In this document: positions 30,672-38,941 of the stretch, piece after piece
Position numbering within the stretch: the first letter of the stretch is position 1
Layout of the letters: the number at the start of each line of letters is the position of its first letter
Origin: Janthinobacterium lividum
GTDB taxonomy: Bacteria > Pseudomonadota > Gammaproteobacteria > Burkholderiales > Burkholderiaceae_D
Assembly: GCF_011601275.1 (NCBI RefSeq)
Contig: NZ_JAAOLY010000002.1
Location: forward strand, 124,001-188,000
Direction: 5' to 3'
Length of the DNA stretch: 64,000 bases
Notes under the pieces: generated by a model
The model's database searches: none
Seen by the model: only the letters and a program-made list of their open reading frames with translations
Told to the model about the DNA's origin: nothing
Made by a program: the position numbers and the translations under genes

Positions 30672-32569
30672 AACGACGCGCCACACGTATGTCTCGTAAT
30701 CTCATCACCCTGCTGCCGATGCTGTCCCTGCTGGCCGCCTGCGCCGGCAACCAGGCCTATAACGATGGCCAGGCCATGCTGGGCGCGGGGCGCACGGAAC
30801 AGGGCCTGGCCCTGCTGGAACAGGCGGCGCAAGCCGAGCCGACCAACGCCAAGTACCGCATCGCCGTCACCAACGGCAGGATGCGCGCGCTGAACAACCT
30901 CAATGGCCGCGCCGAGGCGCTGCGCCAGCAGGGCAAGCTGCCCGAAGCACAGGCGCTGTACCAGCAGGCGCTGGCACTGGACGCCAGCAACGATGTGGCG
31001 CAGCGGGGCCTGGCCGGCGTGGCGCAGGACGAACGGCACCGAAAACTGGTGCAGGAAGCGCAGGCCAGCTACCAGCGCGGTGGCGAGGCGAATGTCGCGC
31101 AGGCGCAGGAAGCCTTGCGCCAGGTGCTGCAGGAGCGCCCCGCGCAGCGCGAGGCGCTGGCCCTGAAAAGCCGCATCGGCGAGACGCAGTCGAAAAGCCT
31201 GCCGGCCGGCGGCAAGCTGGCGGCCGCCTACCGCAAACCCGTCACCCTGGAGTTCCGGGACGCGCCCCTGCGCTCCGTATTCGACTTCATCAGCAAGGTG
31301 TCGGGCCTGAACTTCGTCTTCGACAAGGAAGTCGACCCAGCCTTGCGCGCCACGATCTCCGTGCGCGACACCAGCATCGAAGAAGCGATCGCCATGCTGC
31401 TGGGCGCGAACCAGCTGGAACAAAGCGTCACCAGCGACAAATCGATCACGATCTACCCGAACACGCCGCAAAAGGTGAAGGATTACCAGCAGCTCGTGGT
31501 GCGCACCTTCTTTCTGGCCAATGCCGACGTCAAGACGGTAGCGTTTTCCATCAAGACACTGCTCAAGGCCAAGGACGTCGTCACGGATGAACGCCTGGGC
31601 ATCATCATGCTGCGCGATACGCCTGAAATGGTGCGCATGGCCGAGCGCATCATCAACGTGCAAGACCTGGCCGACCCGGAAGTGATGCTGGAAGTGGAAG
31701 TGCTGGAAGTCAAGCGCACGCGCCTGATGGAACTGGGCGTGCGCTGGCCGGACCAGGCCAGCCTGACACTGGCCGGTGCTGCAGGTATTACAGGAGGCCT
31801 GGGTGGCCTGAAAGTGGCCGACCTGCACCGCATCAATGGCGACAATATCAACCTGGGCATCGGCGGCGTCACCCTGAACGCCAACAAGACGGACAGCGAC
31901 AGCAATATCCTCGCCAACCCGCGCATCCGCGTGCGCAACAAGGAAAAGGCCAAGATCCTCATCGGCGACCGTGTGCCCGTCATCACCGTCACGACGAATA
32001 ACGGCGTCAGTTCCGACAGCGTCAACTACATCGACGTGGGCTTGAAGCTCGACGTGGAACCGAACGTCTACCTGGACGACGAAGTGGCCATCAAGATCAA
32101 CCTGGAAGTGTCGAACGTCGTCAAGGAAGTGATCAGCAAGACGGGCACACAGGCATACCAGATCGGCACGCGCAGCGCGTCGACGGTCTTGCGCCTGAAG
32201 GATGGCGAGACGCAGGTGCTGGCAGGCCTGATCAGCGACGAAGACCGGGGCACGGCCAACAAGGTGCCGGGCGTGGGCGAACTGCCCGTGCTGAACCGAT
32301 TGTTCGGCAGCCAGAAGGACGACGCCATGCGCAGCGAGATCGTGCTGTCGATCACGCCGCGCCTGCTGCGCAGCATCCGCCGCCCGGACCTGATGACGGC
32401 CGAATTCAATTCCGGCACCGAAGCATCCGTGGGCGGCCGCGCCAGCGTGGGCGGCTCCCCAGAGGCGATTGCCGCGCCGGAACAGGCTCCGCCGCGCGCC
32501 GGCTCGCCCATGACGGGCGGCGACGAAGCGCCCGCCGCCGGCGAAAAATCAGGCAAGGGCGGCCAGTGA
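30668..32569 (+). CDS. Outer-membrane secretin lipoprotein, GspD/PilQ family
   Basis: 633 residues from TTG 30668 (TTGA overlap with the previous stop); ATG 30689 is an alternative. The signal ends in a lipobox (LSLLAAC), so the secretin is probably lipidated. A TPR-like helical region (about 30-155, repeated LLEQAAQAEP and LYQQALALD units) precedes the STN/secretin-N domains (VTLEFRDAPLRSVFDFISKV, DKSITIYPNTPQKVKDYQQL). The secretin core follows: VPVITVTTNNG, GLKLDVEPNVYLDDEVAIKI, RSASTVLRLKDGETQVLAGL, VPGVGELPVLNRLFG and SEIVLSITPRLLRS. It forms the exit pore of the system. Confidence 0.92.
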   Translation: MKRRATRMSRNLITLLPMLSLLAACAGNQAYNDGQAMLGAGRTEQGLALLEQAAQAEPTNAKYRIAVTNGRMRALNNLNGRAEALRQQGKLPEAQALYQQALALDASNDVAQRGLAGVAQDERHRKLVQEAQASYQRGGEANVAQAQEALRQVLQERPAQREALALKSRIGETQSKSLPAGGKLAAAYRKPVTLEFRDAPLRSVFDFISKVSGLNFVFDKEVDPALRATISVRDTSIEEAIAMLLGANQLEQSVTSDKSITIYPNTPQKVKDYQQLVVRTFFLANADVKTVAFSIKTLLKAKDVVTDERLGIIMLRDTPEMVRMAERIINVQDLADPEVMLEVEVLEVKRTRLMELGVRWPDQASLTLAGAAGITGGLGGLKVADLHRINGDNINLGIGGVTLNANKTDSDSNILANPRIRVRNKEKAKILIGDRVPVITVTTNNGVSSDSVNYIDVGLKLDVEPNVYLDDEVAIKINLEVSNVVKEVISKTGTQAYQIGTRSASTVLRLKDGETQVLAGLISDEDRGTANKVPGVGELPVLNRLFGSQKDDAMRSEIVLSITPRLLRSIRRPDLMTAEFNSGTEASVGGRASVGGSPEAIAAPEQAPPRAGSPMTGGDEAPAAGEKSGKGGQ

Positions 32570-33036
32570 AACCAAGGGGATTTACCTTCATCGAGCTGAT
32601 GATCACCCTGGCCATCATGGCGACCCTGGCCACGGTGGCCGTGCCGATGGCGCAGGTGGCCTTGCAACGGGCGAAGGAGCAGCAATTGCGCAGCGCCCTG
32701 ATCGAGATGCGCGAAGCGATCGATGCCTACAAGCGCGCTTCGGACAATGGCCGCATCAAGCTGTCGCTGGGCGCCTCCGGCTATCCGAAAAAACTCGATG
32801 AACTGGTCGAGGGCGTGCCCGACCAGCGCAGTCCCTCGAAGCAGAACATCTACTTCCTGCGCCGCTTGCCGCGCGACCCGTTCCAGCCCAGGGAAGAAGG
32901 CAGCGCCGCCGACAGCTGGAGCAAGCGCGCCTATGCCTCGCCGCCCGACAATCCCAGCGAAGGCGAGGACGTGTTCGATGTCGCCTCGCGCTCGACCAAG
33001 GTGGGCCTGAACGGCGTGCCGCTCAATCAATGGTGA
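32566..33036 (+). CDS. Pseudopilin (GspG/GspH-like), first of three
   Basis: 156 residues from GTG 32566, whose second base starts the stop of the secretin gene (GTGA). Prepilin leader KPRG is followed directly by FTFIELMITLAIMATLATVA, with the methylated Phe and Glu5 of class III signals. The periplasmic part (about 110 residues) has LRSALIEMREAIDAYKRASD and LPRDPFQPREEG, as in GspG-like proteins. Needs a prepilin peptidase, which is not in this window. Confidence 0.88.
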   Translation: MKPRGFTFIELMITLAIMATLATVAVPMAQVALQRAKEQQLRSALIEMREAIDAYKRASDNGRIKLSLGASGYPKKLDELVEGVPDQRSPSKQNIYFLRRLPRDPFQPREEGSAADSWSKRAYASPPDNPSEGEDVFDVASRSTKVGLNGVPLNQW

Positions 33037-33425
33037 ACCCGATGCCTGCCTCTTCTCTACGCCGCGGCTTTACCCTGGTCGAACTGCTGGTGGTGCTGGC
33101 GATCATTTCGCTGCTGCTGACGATCGCCATCCCCCGCTATTTCGGTTCCGTGGAAAAATCGAAGGAAATCGCCCTGAAGGAAAACCTGCAGGTGCTCAGG
33201 AGCGGCCTCGATAAATACTATGCCGACAAGGGTGAGTATCCGGCCGCGCTGGCCGACCTGGTGACCCACCATTATTTCCGCAGCGTGCCGCTGGACCCCG
33301 TCACGGAGTCCGCCGCTACGTGGCAGCTGATCCCTTCGCCCAATGGCGAGATCGGCGGCGTGGCCGACGTGCGCAGCGGCGCCAAGGGCAAGACGCGCGA
33401 GGGCATTCCCTTTGAGCAGCTCTGA
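33030..33425 (+). CDS. Major pseudopilin, GspG-like
   Basis: 131 residues from ATG 33030, overlapping the preceding gene by 7 bases. Prepilin leader ending SLRRG, then FTLVELLVVLAIISLLLTIA with Glu5. The GspG pattern follows: LKENLQVLRSGLDKYYADKG, YPAALADLVTHHYF and VPLDPVTESAATWQLI. It is the best candidate for the main pseudopilus subunit. Confidence 0.9.
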   Translation: MVNPMPASSLRRGFTLVELLVVLAIISLLLTIAIPRYFGSVEKSKEIALKENLQVLRSGLDKYYADKGEYPAALADLVTHHYFRSVPLDPVTESAATWQLIPSPNGEIGGVADVRSGAKGKTREGIPFEQL

Positions 33426-33948
33426 TTTTCGACGCCGCGCACGGGGCTTCGCGTATATCTGGACCCTGATGCTGGTGGCCTTCATGGGCGTGGGCCTGGT
33501 GCTGGCCAGCGAATTGCATGCCACGGCCGCGCGGCGCGACAAGGAACGCGAGCTGCTGTTCATCGGCCATGAATTTCGCAACGCGCTGGGCCGCTACTAC
33601 GACAGCACGCCGGGCGACGGGCGGCCCCGCTATCCATTGACCCTGCAGGAACTGCTGCGCGATCCGCGCTTTGCCAACGCCCGGCGCCATTTGCGCCGCG
33701 TATATGCGGACCCTGTCACGGGCAAGGCGGAATGGGGCGTGCTACGGCAGGAAGGACGCATCGTCGGCATCCATTCGCTGTCGCCGCAGCTGCCCATCAA
33801 GCAGGATAATTTTCTCGACGAAGACGCGAGCCTGCGCCGCAAGCAGCGCTACGCGGACTGGCACTTCACGTATCCGCACGACCTGGTGCTGGCCCCACCA
33901 GATGCGGCCGGCGGCGCGCCCGGGCTCAAGCCGAAAGGCGCGAACTGA
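33412..33948 (+). CDS. Minor pseudopilin-like protein lacking Glu5
   Basis: 178 residues from TTG 33412, which has GAGGG eight bases upstream and overlaps the GspG-like gene by 14 bases. The N-terminus SSSDFRRRARG is followed by FAYIWTLMLVAFMGVGLVLA: the Gly-Phe cleavage point is present, but position 5 is Trp rather than Glu. Absence of Glu5 is a known feature of the tip pseudopilin GspK. The body (RDKERELLFIGHEFRNALGR, YPLTLQELLRDPRF) resembles other T2SS-like minor pseudopilins. Without the TTG start no start codon with a ribosome binding site precedes the leader. Confidence 0.75.
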   Translation: MSSSDFRRRARGFAYIWTLMLVAFMGVGLVLASELHATAARRDKERELLFIGHEFRNALGRYYDSTPGDGRPRYPLTLQELLRDPRFANARRHLRRVYADPVTGKAEWGVLRQEGRIVGIHSLSPQLPIKQDNFLDEDASLRRKQRYADWHFTYPHDLVLAPPDAAGGAPGLKPKGAN

Positions 33949-33993
33949 TATCATGCCCGCATTCCATATTCAGCATCGAGCAAAGGAGCAGGC

Positions 33994-35217
33994 ATGAGCA
34001 TAGGTGGCATTTCCATCGAACAGGCATTGGCATCGCTGTCGGACATGACGGGCGGCATGGTCGCCATCGGCAAGGACGAACATGCGCAACGCATCGCCAG
34101 GGCGCAAGCGTTCATGCGCCAGCAGGGCATCGCCGCCATCTACCTGAACGCGGGCGCCAACCTCACCTATTTCACGGGCACCAAATGGTATGCCAGCGAG
34201 CGCATGGTGGGCGCCATCCTGCCGGCCAGCGGCGACATCGAATACATCGCCCCCGCCTTCGAGGAAAGCACCTTGCAAGGCTTCATGCTCATCGAAGGCA
34301 AGGTCAATTGCTGGGAAGAGCATGAAAGCCCGTACCAGCTGTTCGTCAACGTGCTGGCGCGCATGGGCGTGGCGCAGGATTCGGCTGCCCCGCCGCGCGT
34401 GGGCATCTGCGAAAGCGCCGCCTTCTTCATCTACGACGGCATCAAGCCGCTGGCCGCCGGCTATGCGCTGGAAAACGCGCGCGCCGTCACGGCCTACTGC
34501 CGCAGCAGAAAATCACAGGCGGAAATCGCCCTGATGCAGCGCGTGATGGACATGACCCTGGCCGTGCACGTGGCCACGGCCAGCATGCTGTACGAAGGCA
34601 TCACGACGGTGGAAGTAGAGGAATTCATCCAGCGCGCGCACCGCAAGGTGGGGGCGCCCCGCTCGTATTTCTGCATCGTGCTGTTCGGCGAGGCGACGGC
34701 CTACCCGCATGGCGTCAACTACGTGCAAACCTTGAAAGCGGGCGACACGGTGCTGATCGACACGGGTTGCCAGGTGATGAACTACATCTCCGACATCACG
34801 CGCACCTATGTGTTTGGCGCCATCAGCGAACGCCAGCGCAGCGTGTGGAACAGCGAAAAGGCGGCGCAGGCCGCCGCATTCGCGGCCGCCCAACTGGGCG
34901 TGCCCTGCGGCGACGTGGACCGCGCCGCCCGCGTGTCGCTGGAAGCAGATGGCTACGGTCCCGGCTACAAATTGCCGGGCCTGCCGCACCGCACCGGCCA
35001 CGGCATCGGCCTCGATATCCACGAATGGCCCTACCTGGTGGGCAATGACACGACGCCGCTCGACGTGGGCATGTGCTTCTCGAACGAGCCGATGATCTGC
35101 GTCCCCGGCGAATTCGGCATCCGCCACGAAGACCATTTTTACATGACGGAAAACGGTCCGCGCTGGTTCACGCAGCCGGCGCACAGCATCGACGATCCGT
35201 TCGGGCTGCGCGCATAA
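33994..35217 (+). CDS. M24-family metallopeptidase (Xaa-Pro aminopeptidase/creatinase-like)
   Basis: 407 residues; ATG 33994 has AAAGGAG seven bases upstream. An N-terminal creatinase-type domain (about 1-165, with AIYLNAGANLTYFTGTKWYA) is followed by the pita-bread catalytic domain. All five metal ligands are visible: VLIDTGC (Asp), YISDITRTY (Asp), HRTGHGIGLDIHEWPYL (His), FSNEPMICVPGEF (Glu) and HEDHFYMTENG (Glu). It removes N-terminal residues next to proline or hydrolyses a related amide; the exact substrate cannot be set. It lies 45 bases after the pseudopilin operon but has its own strong ribosome binding site. Confidence 0.9.
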   Translation: MSIGGISIEQALASLSDMTGGMVAIGKDEHAQRIARAQAFMRQQGIAAIYLNAGANLTYFTGTKWYASERMVGAILPASGDIEYIAPAFEESTLQGFMLIEGKVNCWEEHESPYQLFVNVLARMGVAQDSAAPPRVGICESAAFFIYDGIKPLAAGYALENARAVTAYCRSRKSQAEIALMQRVMDMTLAVHVATASMLYEGITTVEVEEFIQRAHRKVGAPRSYFCIVLFGEATAYPHGVNYVQTLKAGDTVLIDTGCQVMNYISDITRTYVFGAISERQRSVWNSEKAAQAAAFAAAQLGVPCGDVDRAARVSLEADGYGPGYKLPGLPHRTGHGIGLDIHEWPYLVGNDTTPLDVGMCFSNEPMICVPGEFGIRHEDHFYMTENGPRWFTQPAHSIDDPFGLRA

Positions 35218-35224
35218 GCCGGGT

Positions 35225-35250
35225 GTTGGATTACGCTGCGCTAATCCGAC
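35225..35250. repeat. REP-like hairpin GTTGGATTA...TAATCCGAC
   Basis: GTTGGATTA (35225-35233) and TAATCCGAC (35242-35250) are near-perfect inverted arms around CGCTGCGC. It sits between the convergent M24 and chemoreceptor genes and may act as their shared transcription end. A second, better copy occurs at 41038-41073. Confidence 0.6.
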
Positions 35251-35251
35251 A

Positions 35252-36826
35252 TCACCGCAACGCAAGGTAAGCCGCAGGAGTGCTGCGCGCGTAATCCGAC
35301 GCCACAACGCCCTGCGCCAGCTTGAACACGGCCAGCGCCGTGCCCAGCTGCACGGCCTGTTCCTGCAGTGATTCGGCAGCCGCCGACGCTTCTTCCACCA
35401 GCGCGGAATTTTGCTGCGTCATCTGGTCCATGCTGCCGATGGCCACGCCGATGTCGCCGATGCCGGCGCTTTGCGCCTGGCTCGCGGCGCTGATCTCGGC
35501 CATGATGTCGGCCACCTTTTTCACGGAGTCGACGATCTGGCCCATGGTCAGACCCGCCTCGTCGACCAGCTTCGAACCGACGTTGACCTTGGCTACCGAA
35601 TCGCCGATCAATTGCTTGATCTCGCGCGCCGCAGCCGCGCTGCGCTGCGCCAGGTTGCGTACTTCGGAGGCCACCACGGCAAAGCCGCGTCCCTGCTCGC
35701 CGGCGCGCGCCGCTTCCACGGCCGCGTTCAAGGCCAGGATATTCGTCTGGAAAGCGATGCCGTCGATGACGCCGATGATGTCGACAATGCGTTTCGAGGA
35801 ATCATTGATCTCGCCCATGGTGGTGACCACCTGGCTGACCACTTGCCCGCCCTTCACGGCCACCGACGATGCCGACACCACCAGTTCGTGCGCCTGGCCC
35901 GCGTTGGCGGCGTTGTCGCGCACGGTGGAAGTCAGACTGTCCATGCTGCGCGCTGTCTGATCCAGGCTGCCCGCCTGCGATTCCGTGCGCGCTGCCAGGT
36001 CCGCATTGCCCTGAGCGATTTCCGCGCTAGCCACCTGGATGGTTTCAGCCGACGCCTTGATGCCGGATACCATGCCGGCCAGCCGGCCGCGCATCTCCTT
36101 CAGCGCCGCCAGCAGGCTGTCCTGGTCGCCCGCCTCGGTCACAATCTGCATCGAGAGGTCGCCATCGGCCACGGCCCGCGCGATCTGGCGCGCGTATTCG
36201 GGTTCGCCGCCCAGCTGCTGCCAGATGGCGCGCACGACGAAATGCGACACGGCCACCAGGCAGACGATGACGGCCAGCGCCACGGCGATGCTGGTATTGA
36301 GCGCATTGCGCACATTGGCCGCGCTGCATTCGATGCCCTGCTTGAACTGCAATTGCGCCTGTTCGTTGGTCTTGGCCAGGTCCGTGTTGAGCACGGCCAG
36401 CGCGCCCTGCATGCGCGCCACGGTCGCTTGCGGGTCGCCCTCTTCCATTTCCAGCATGATGCGCGCCGCGCTCAGTGCCGGCGCGTAATAGGCATCAAAT
36501 TCCCTGGCCAGGCGCTGGCCCTGCTCGCGCTGGCCGGGAATCGCCGCAAAGGCGGCCAGTTTTTCGCGCAGCTTGACTGCCTGGCCGCCGACCTGGCCGA
36601 TGCGCTCCTTGTCGCCTTCGCTGACGGCATCGCGCAAGGCGTCACCGACGGCGGCCACGTCCAGGGTCAGCGACTTGGCCAGGTCAAGCACCGGATAGTC
36701 GGCGCTTTCGGTGGCGTGGATGGAATTGAGCGTGGCCGTGGACAGATAGGCGCTGACGGCCAGGCCCAGTCCGAAAATCACGGCCGAGACGACAGGCAGC
36801 GCCCATATCTTGCGTTTGATGCTCAT
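35252..36826 (-). CDS. Methyl-accepting chemotaxis protein
   Basis: 524 residues; ATG 36826 has AGGAGA six bases upstream. Membrane segment 1 ([20 protein letters not shown]) is followed by a periplasmic four-helix-type sensor domain (about 33-185), membrane segment 2 ([20 protein letters not shown]), HAMP, and a long cytoplasmic signalling coiled coil. The hairpin tip is canonical: [20 protein letters not shown], then [20 protein letters not shown]. No C-terminal CheR-binding pentapeptide is present. It is the last gene of a leftward porin, binding-protein and receptor set, suggesting that it may sense the same ligand directly or through the binding protein. Confidence 0.93.
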   Translation of the reverse strand: MSIKRKIWALPVVSAVIFGLGLAVSAYLSTATLNSIHATESADYPVLDLAKSLTLDVAAVGDALRDAVSEGDKERIGQVGGQAVKLREKLAAFAAIPGQREQGQRLAREFDAYYAPALSAARIMLEMEEGDPQATVARMQGALAVLNTDLAKTNEQAQLQFKQGIECSAANVRNALNTSIAVALAVIVCLVAVSHFVVRAIWQQLGGEPEYARQIARAVADGDLSMQIVTEAGDQDSLLAALKEMRGRLAGMVSGIKASAETIQVASAEIAQGNADLAARTESQAGSLDQTARSMDSLTSTVRDNAANAGQAHELVVSASSVAVKGGQVVSQVVTTMGEINDSSKRIVDIIGVIDGIAFQTNILALNAAVEAARAGEQGRGFAVVASEVRNLAQRSAAAAREIKQLIGDSVAKVNVGSKLVDEAGLTMGQIVDSVKKVADIMAEISAASQAQSAGIGDIGVAIGSMDQMTQQNSALVEEASAAAESLQEQAVQLGTALAVFKLAQGVVASDYARSTPAAYLALR

Positions 36827-36884
36827 TGCTGTCTCCTGATGTATGTGTACCGGGCCGCCGCATGGCGCGCGGCCCGGGCCGGCT

Positions 36885-37289
36885 TTATGGCGCCGTCAGC
36901 ACCACTTTGACGCTGCCGTCGACGGCACTCTTTTCGATATAGCCGATGGCTTTCGGATCGGCGGCCACGGCCTTCTTCACGTCGGCGCTATTCGCCACCT
37001 CCTTCGGCAAGGTGGCCTTGCCCGTGAAAACCAGCTTGGACCACAGTGCCTTGGCCTGCGAAGGTTCCTTGTCCGTCACCTTCTTGTAGAACTCGGCGCG
37101 CACGGGTGCGCTTTCCGGCTGGTCAACCGGCGTCATGGCCGTCGACTTACCGAGGAAGAATTGCGCCACCTGTTCATTCGTCATGGCGCCGGCGGCGCTC
37201 TTCGGATTGACCACCACGACCACTTCGGCCATGGCGGAAAAAGCGGTCGACAGCGCCAGCAAGGCAGCCGCAAAAATGTAAGGTTTCAT
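36885..37289 (-). CDS. Small periplasmic PstS-like binding protein
   Basis: 134 residues from ATG 37289 (AAGGAG seven bases upstream). Signal peptide [20 protein letters not shown] ending MAE, then [58 protein letters not shown] and [18 protein letters not shown]. This matches the single-lobe-like proteins annotated as phosphate ABC transporter substrate-binding. No ABC permease or ATPase is nearby, so a role in sensing or loading an outer-membrane channel is more likely than transport. It starts 10 bases after the porin stop and precedes the chemoreceptor by 58 bases. Confidence 0.82.
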   Translation of the reverse strand: MKPYIFAAALLALSTAFSAMAEVVVVVNPKSAAGAMTNEQVAQFFLGKSTAMTPVDQPESAPVRAEFYKKVTDKEPSQAKALWSKLVFTGKATLPKEVANSADVKKAVAADPKAIGYIEKSAVDGSVKVVLTAP

Positions 37290-37299
37290 GCGGCGCTCC

Positions 37300-38562
37300 T
37301 TAGAAAACGAAATCGATGGCGGCGGCAGCCACCGTGACGGGGCCATGGAATCCTGGCTTGGCTTGCACGAACAGGCCCGGGCCATTCTTCGGCTTGATGC
37401 GGTCGATCTGCACCTTCAGCGCGGCCGAACGGTGGAAATCCCAGCGCACGCCAATGCTGTCCGTCGATTGCTCGAGCTGGTTGCGCATGGTAGCCAGGGT
37501 GTCGACGCCGGCCGACAGCGCGCGCAGGGTCGGCGTGCAGGCGGCCGGATAGCCGGCAGGGCAGGATGCGGGCACGGTGTTGTTCACGCGGCCATCGGCC
37601 TTCAGGCTGGCGTGGCTGTAGTACGGCAAAAAGGCGCCGATGCGGTAGCCGCCCATCACGTACCACGAGGTGCTGTCGCTGACATAGCTGTCCGTCTTTC
37701 GCTTTGCATATTCGGACTGCAGCAGCACGTTGTTCCAGTCCAGGCCCAGGCCAACGGACGTGAAGGACGCCTTCTTGTCCTTAACTTCCAGCGCATCGGC
37801 CAGGGCGCCCAGCTGGGCGATCCTGTAGCCGTTGCCGGCCGCGCGCAGGCTGCCCATCAAGGTATTCAGGCTCGGCGAATCGTTGATCGTCAGCTTGGTC
37901 TCGGCACGGCCGAAGCGCACGGTGACGGGGCCATGCTCGGCCACCACGTTGAGGGCGACGATGGACTTGCCTTCCACCTGCACCGTCGAAGCGGGGCCTG
38001 TGGCCAGGGTGGCCTTGGTGCGGCCCAGCGCCAGCTGCGTGGTGATGCTGGTGTCGCCCGCGCTGAACTGGTAGGTGCCGTCGATGCCATCGATGCTGTT
38101 CAGCGGTACCTGCGAATACATTTCGCCGGGCGGGCGCAGCATGGTGTTGGCATAGCCGACGTTGCGGTAATCGGAAATCATGAAGACGGGCAGGCCCATG
38201 CGGCCGACGCGCACGCTGAAGCTGTCCGACACCTTGGCCTTGGCGAAGGCCCACGCCAATTCGGCGCCGAAATCGTCCTCGCCATCCTTGCGCGCCAGAC
38301 CCTGCACGGTGGCCGACAGCCACGGGTTGACGGTGACATTGGCTTGCAGTCCCAGGTTGGAATCGACACCCGTGCGGGCTGTCTTGCTGGCGCCAGCCGC
38401 CTGGTTCGGGCGCGCGAACTGCGCATTGTCGGTATCGGCCATGGTCAGGGCGGCAGTGCCGTAGCCGCTGATCTTGACCGCAGGGCCCGTGGCCTCTTCG
38501 GCATAGGCATGGCTGATGGCCAGGGGCATGGCCAACAGGAAAATCAGGACGTGTTTATTCAT
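37300..38562 (-). CDS. Outer-membrane porin-like beta-barrel protein
   Basis: 420 residues from ATG 38562, with a signal peptide (MNKHVLIFLLAMPLAISHAY, then AEE). The body has alternating amphipathic strands (VKISGYGTAALTMADTDN, LGLQANVTVNPWLSATVQGL, FSVRVGRMGLPVFMISDYRN, LGLDWNNVLLQSEYAKRKTD) and ends in a C-terminal Phe (AIDFVF) as expected for barrel assembly. No close named family is recognised; it resembles DcaP/phosphate-selective-type porins only in outline. First gene of the operon with the PstS-like protein and chemoreceptor. Confidence 0.8.
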   Translation of the reverse strand: MNKHVLIFLLAMPLAISHAYAEEATGPAVKISGYGTAALTMADTDNAQFARPNQAAGASKTARTGVDSNLGLQANVTVNPWLSATVQGLARKDGEDDFGAELAWAFAKAKVSDSFSVRVGRMGLPVFMISDYRNVGYANTMLRPPGEMYSQVPLNSIDGIDGTYQFSAGDTSITTQLALGRTKATLATGPASTVQVEGKSIVALNVVAEHGPVTVRFGRAETKLTINDSPSLNTLMGSLRAAGNGYRIAQLGALADALEVKDKKASFTSVGLGLDWNNVLLQSEYAKRKTDSYVSDSTSWYVMGGYRIGAFLPYYSHASLKADGRVNNTVPASCPAGYPAACTPTLRALSAGVDTLATMRNQLEQSTDSIGVRWDFHRSAALKVQIDRIKPKNGPGLFVQAKPGFHGPVTVAAAAIDFVF

Positions 38563-38877
38563 AGTAATTAAATACCCGTAGCGGTGAACGTGGAGTGGGC
38601 TCGAGGTCGATGGCTCACCGGCCGTAAAAGGCCGGGTCCGTTTTTTCGCGCCGCCATCGCTTCGAGGAGCGTGCATGGCGGCGTGACCAGTGAGTAAAAC
38701 CATGCTACAGAGAAAAGGTTTTACGTTGGAAAGTTTTCTTGCGGCAATGAGTGAATTCGCCCCTTTTCACGAAAAAAGCACGCGTTCTAGAGGGGTTTAT
38801 CTAAATAGCACGCGGTGCAAAACCACACTTACGCTATATTTTTCATACACTTATGGATAATTCAAGAGAAGCCGAAT
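38563..38877. other. Upstream region of the porin operon, no gene seen
   Basis: About 315 bases, partly AT-rich. It must carry the promoter of the leftward porin operon, but I see no convincing -35/-10 pair. No Pho-box-like direct repeats (CTGTCAT type) are visible despite the PstS-like gene. Short frames here are not protein-like. Confidence 0.5.
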
Positions 38878-38913
38878 AAAAAAACGCCGCCTGCGCGAAG
38901 ATCGCGGGCGGCG
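38878..38913 (-). terminator. Intrinsic terminator of the paa/liv cluster
   Basis: On the minus strand CGCCGCC (38913-38907) pairs with GGCGGCG (38891-38885), with an inner CGCG/CGCG extension, followed by seven T residues (38884-38878). It lies 28 bases after the paaZ stop. Confidence 0.9.
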
Positions 38914-38941
38914 CCGTTTACACCAGTGCTGCGGCAGACGC

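Noticed and set aside
38563-38941. Search for a Pho box upstream of the porin and PstS-like genes
   Set aside because: No CTGTCAT-type direct repeats found, so phosphate regulation is not claimed.
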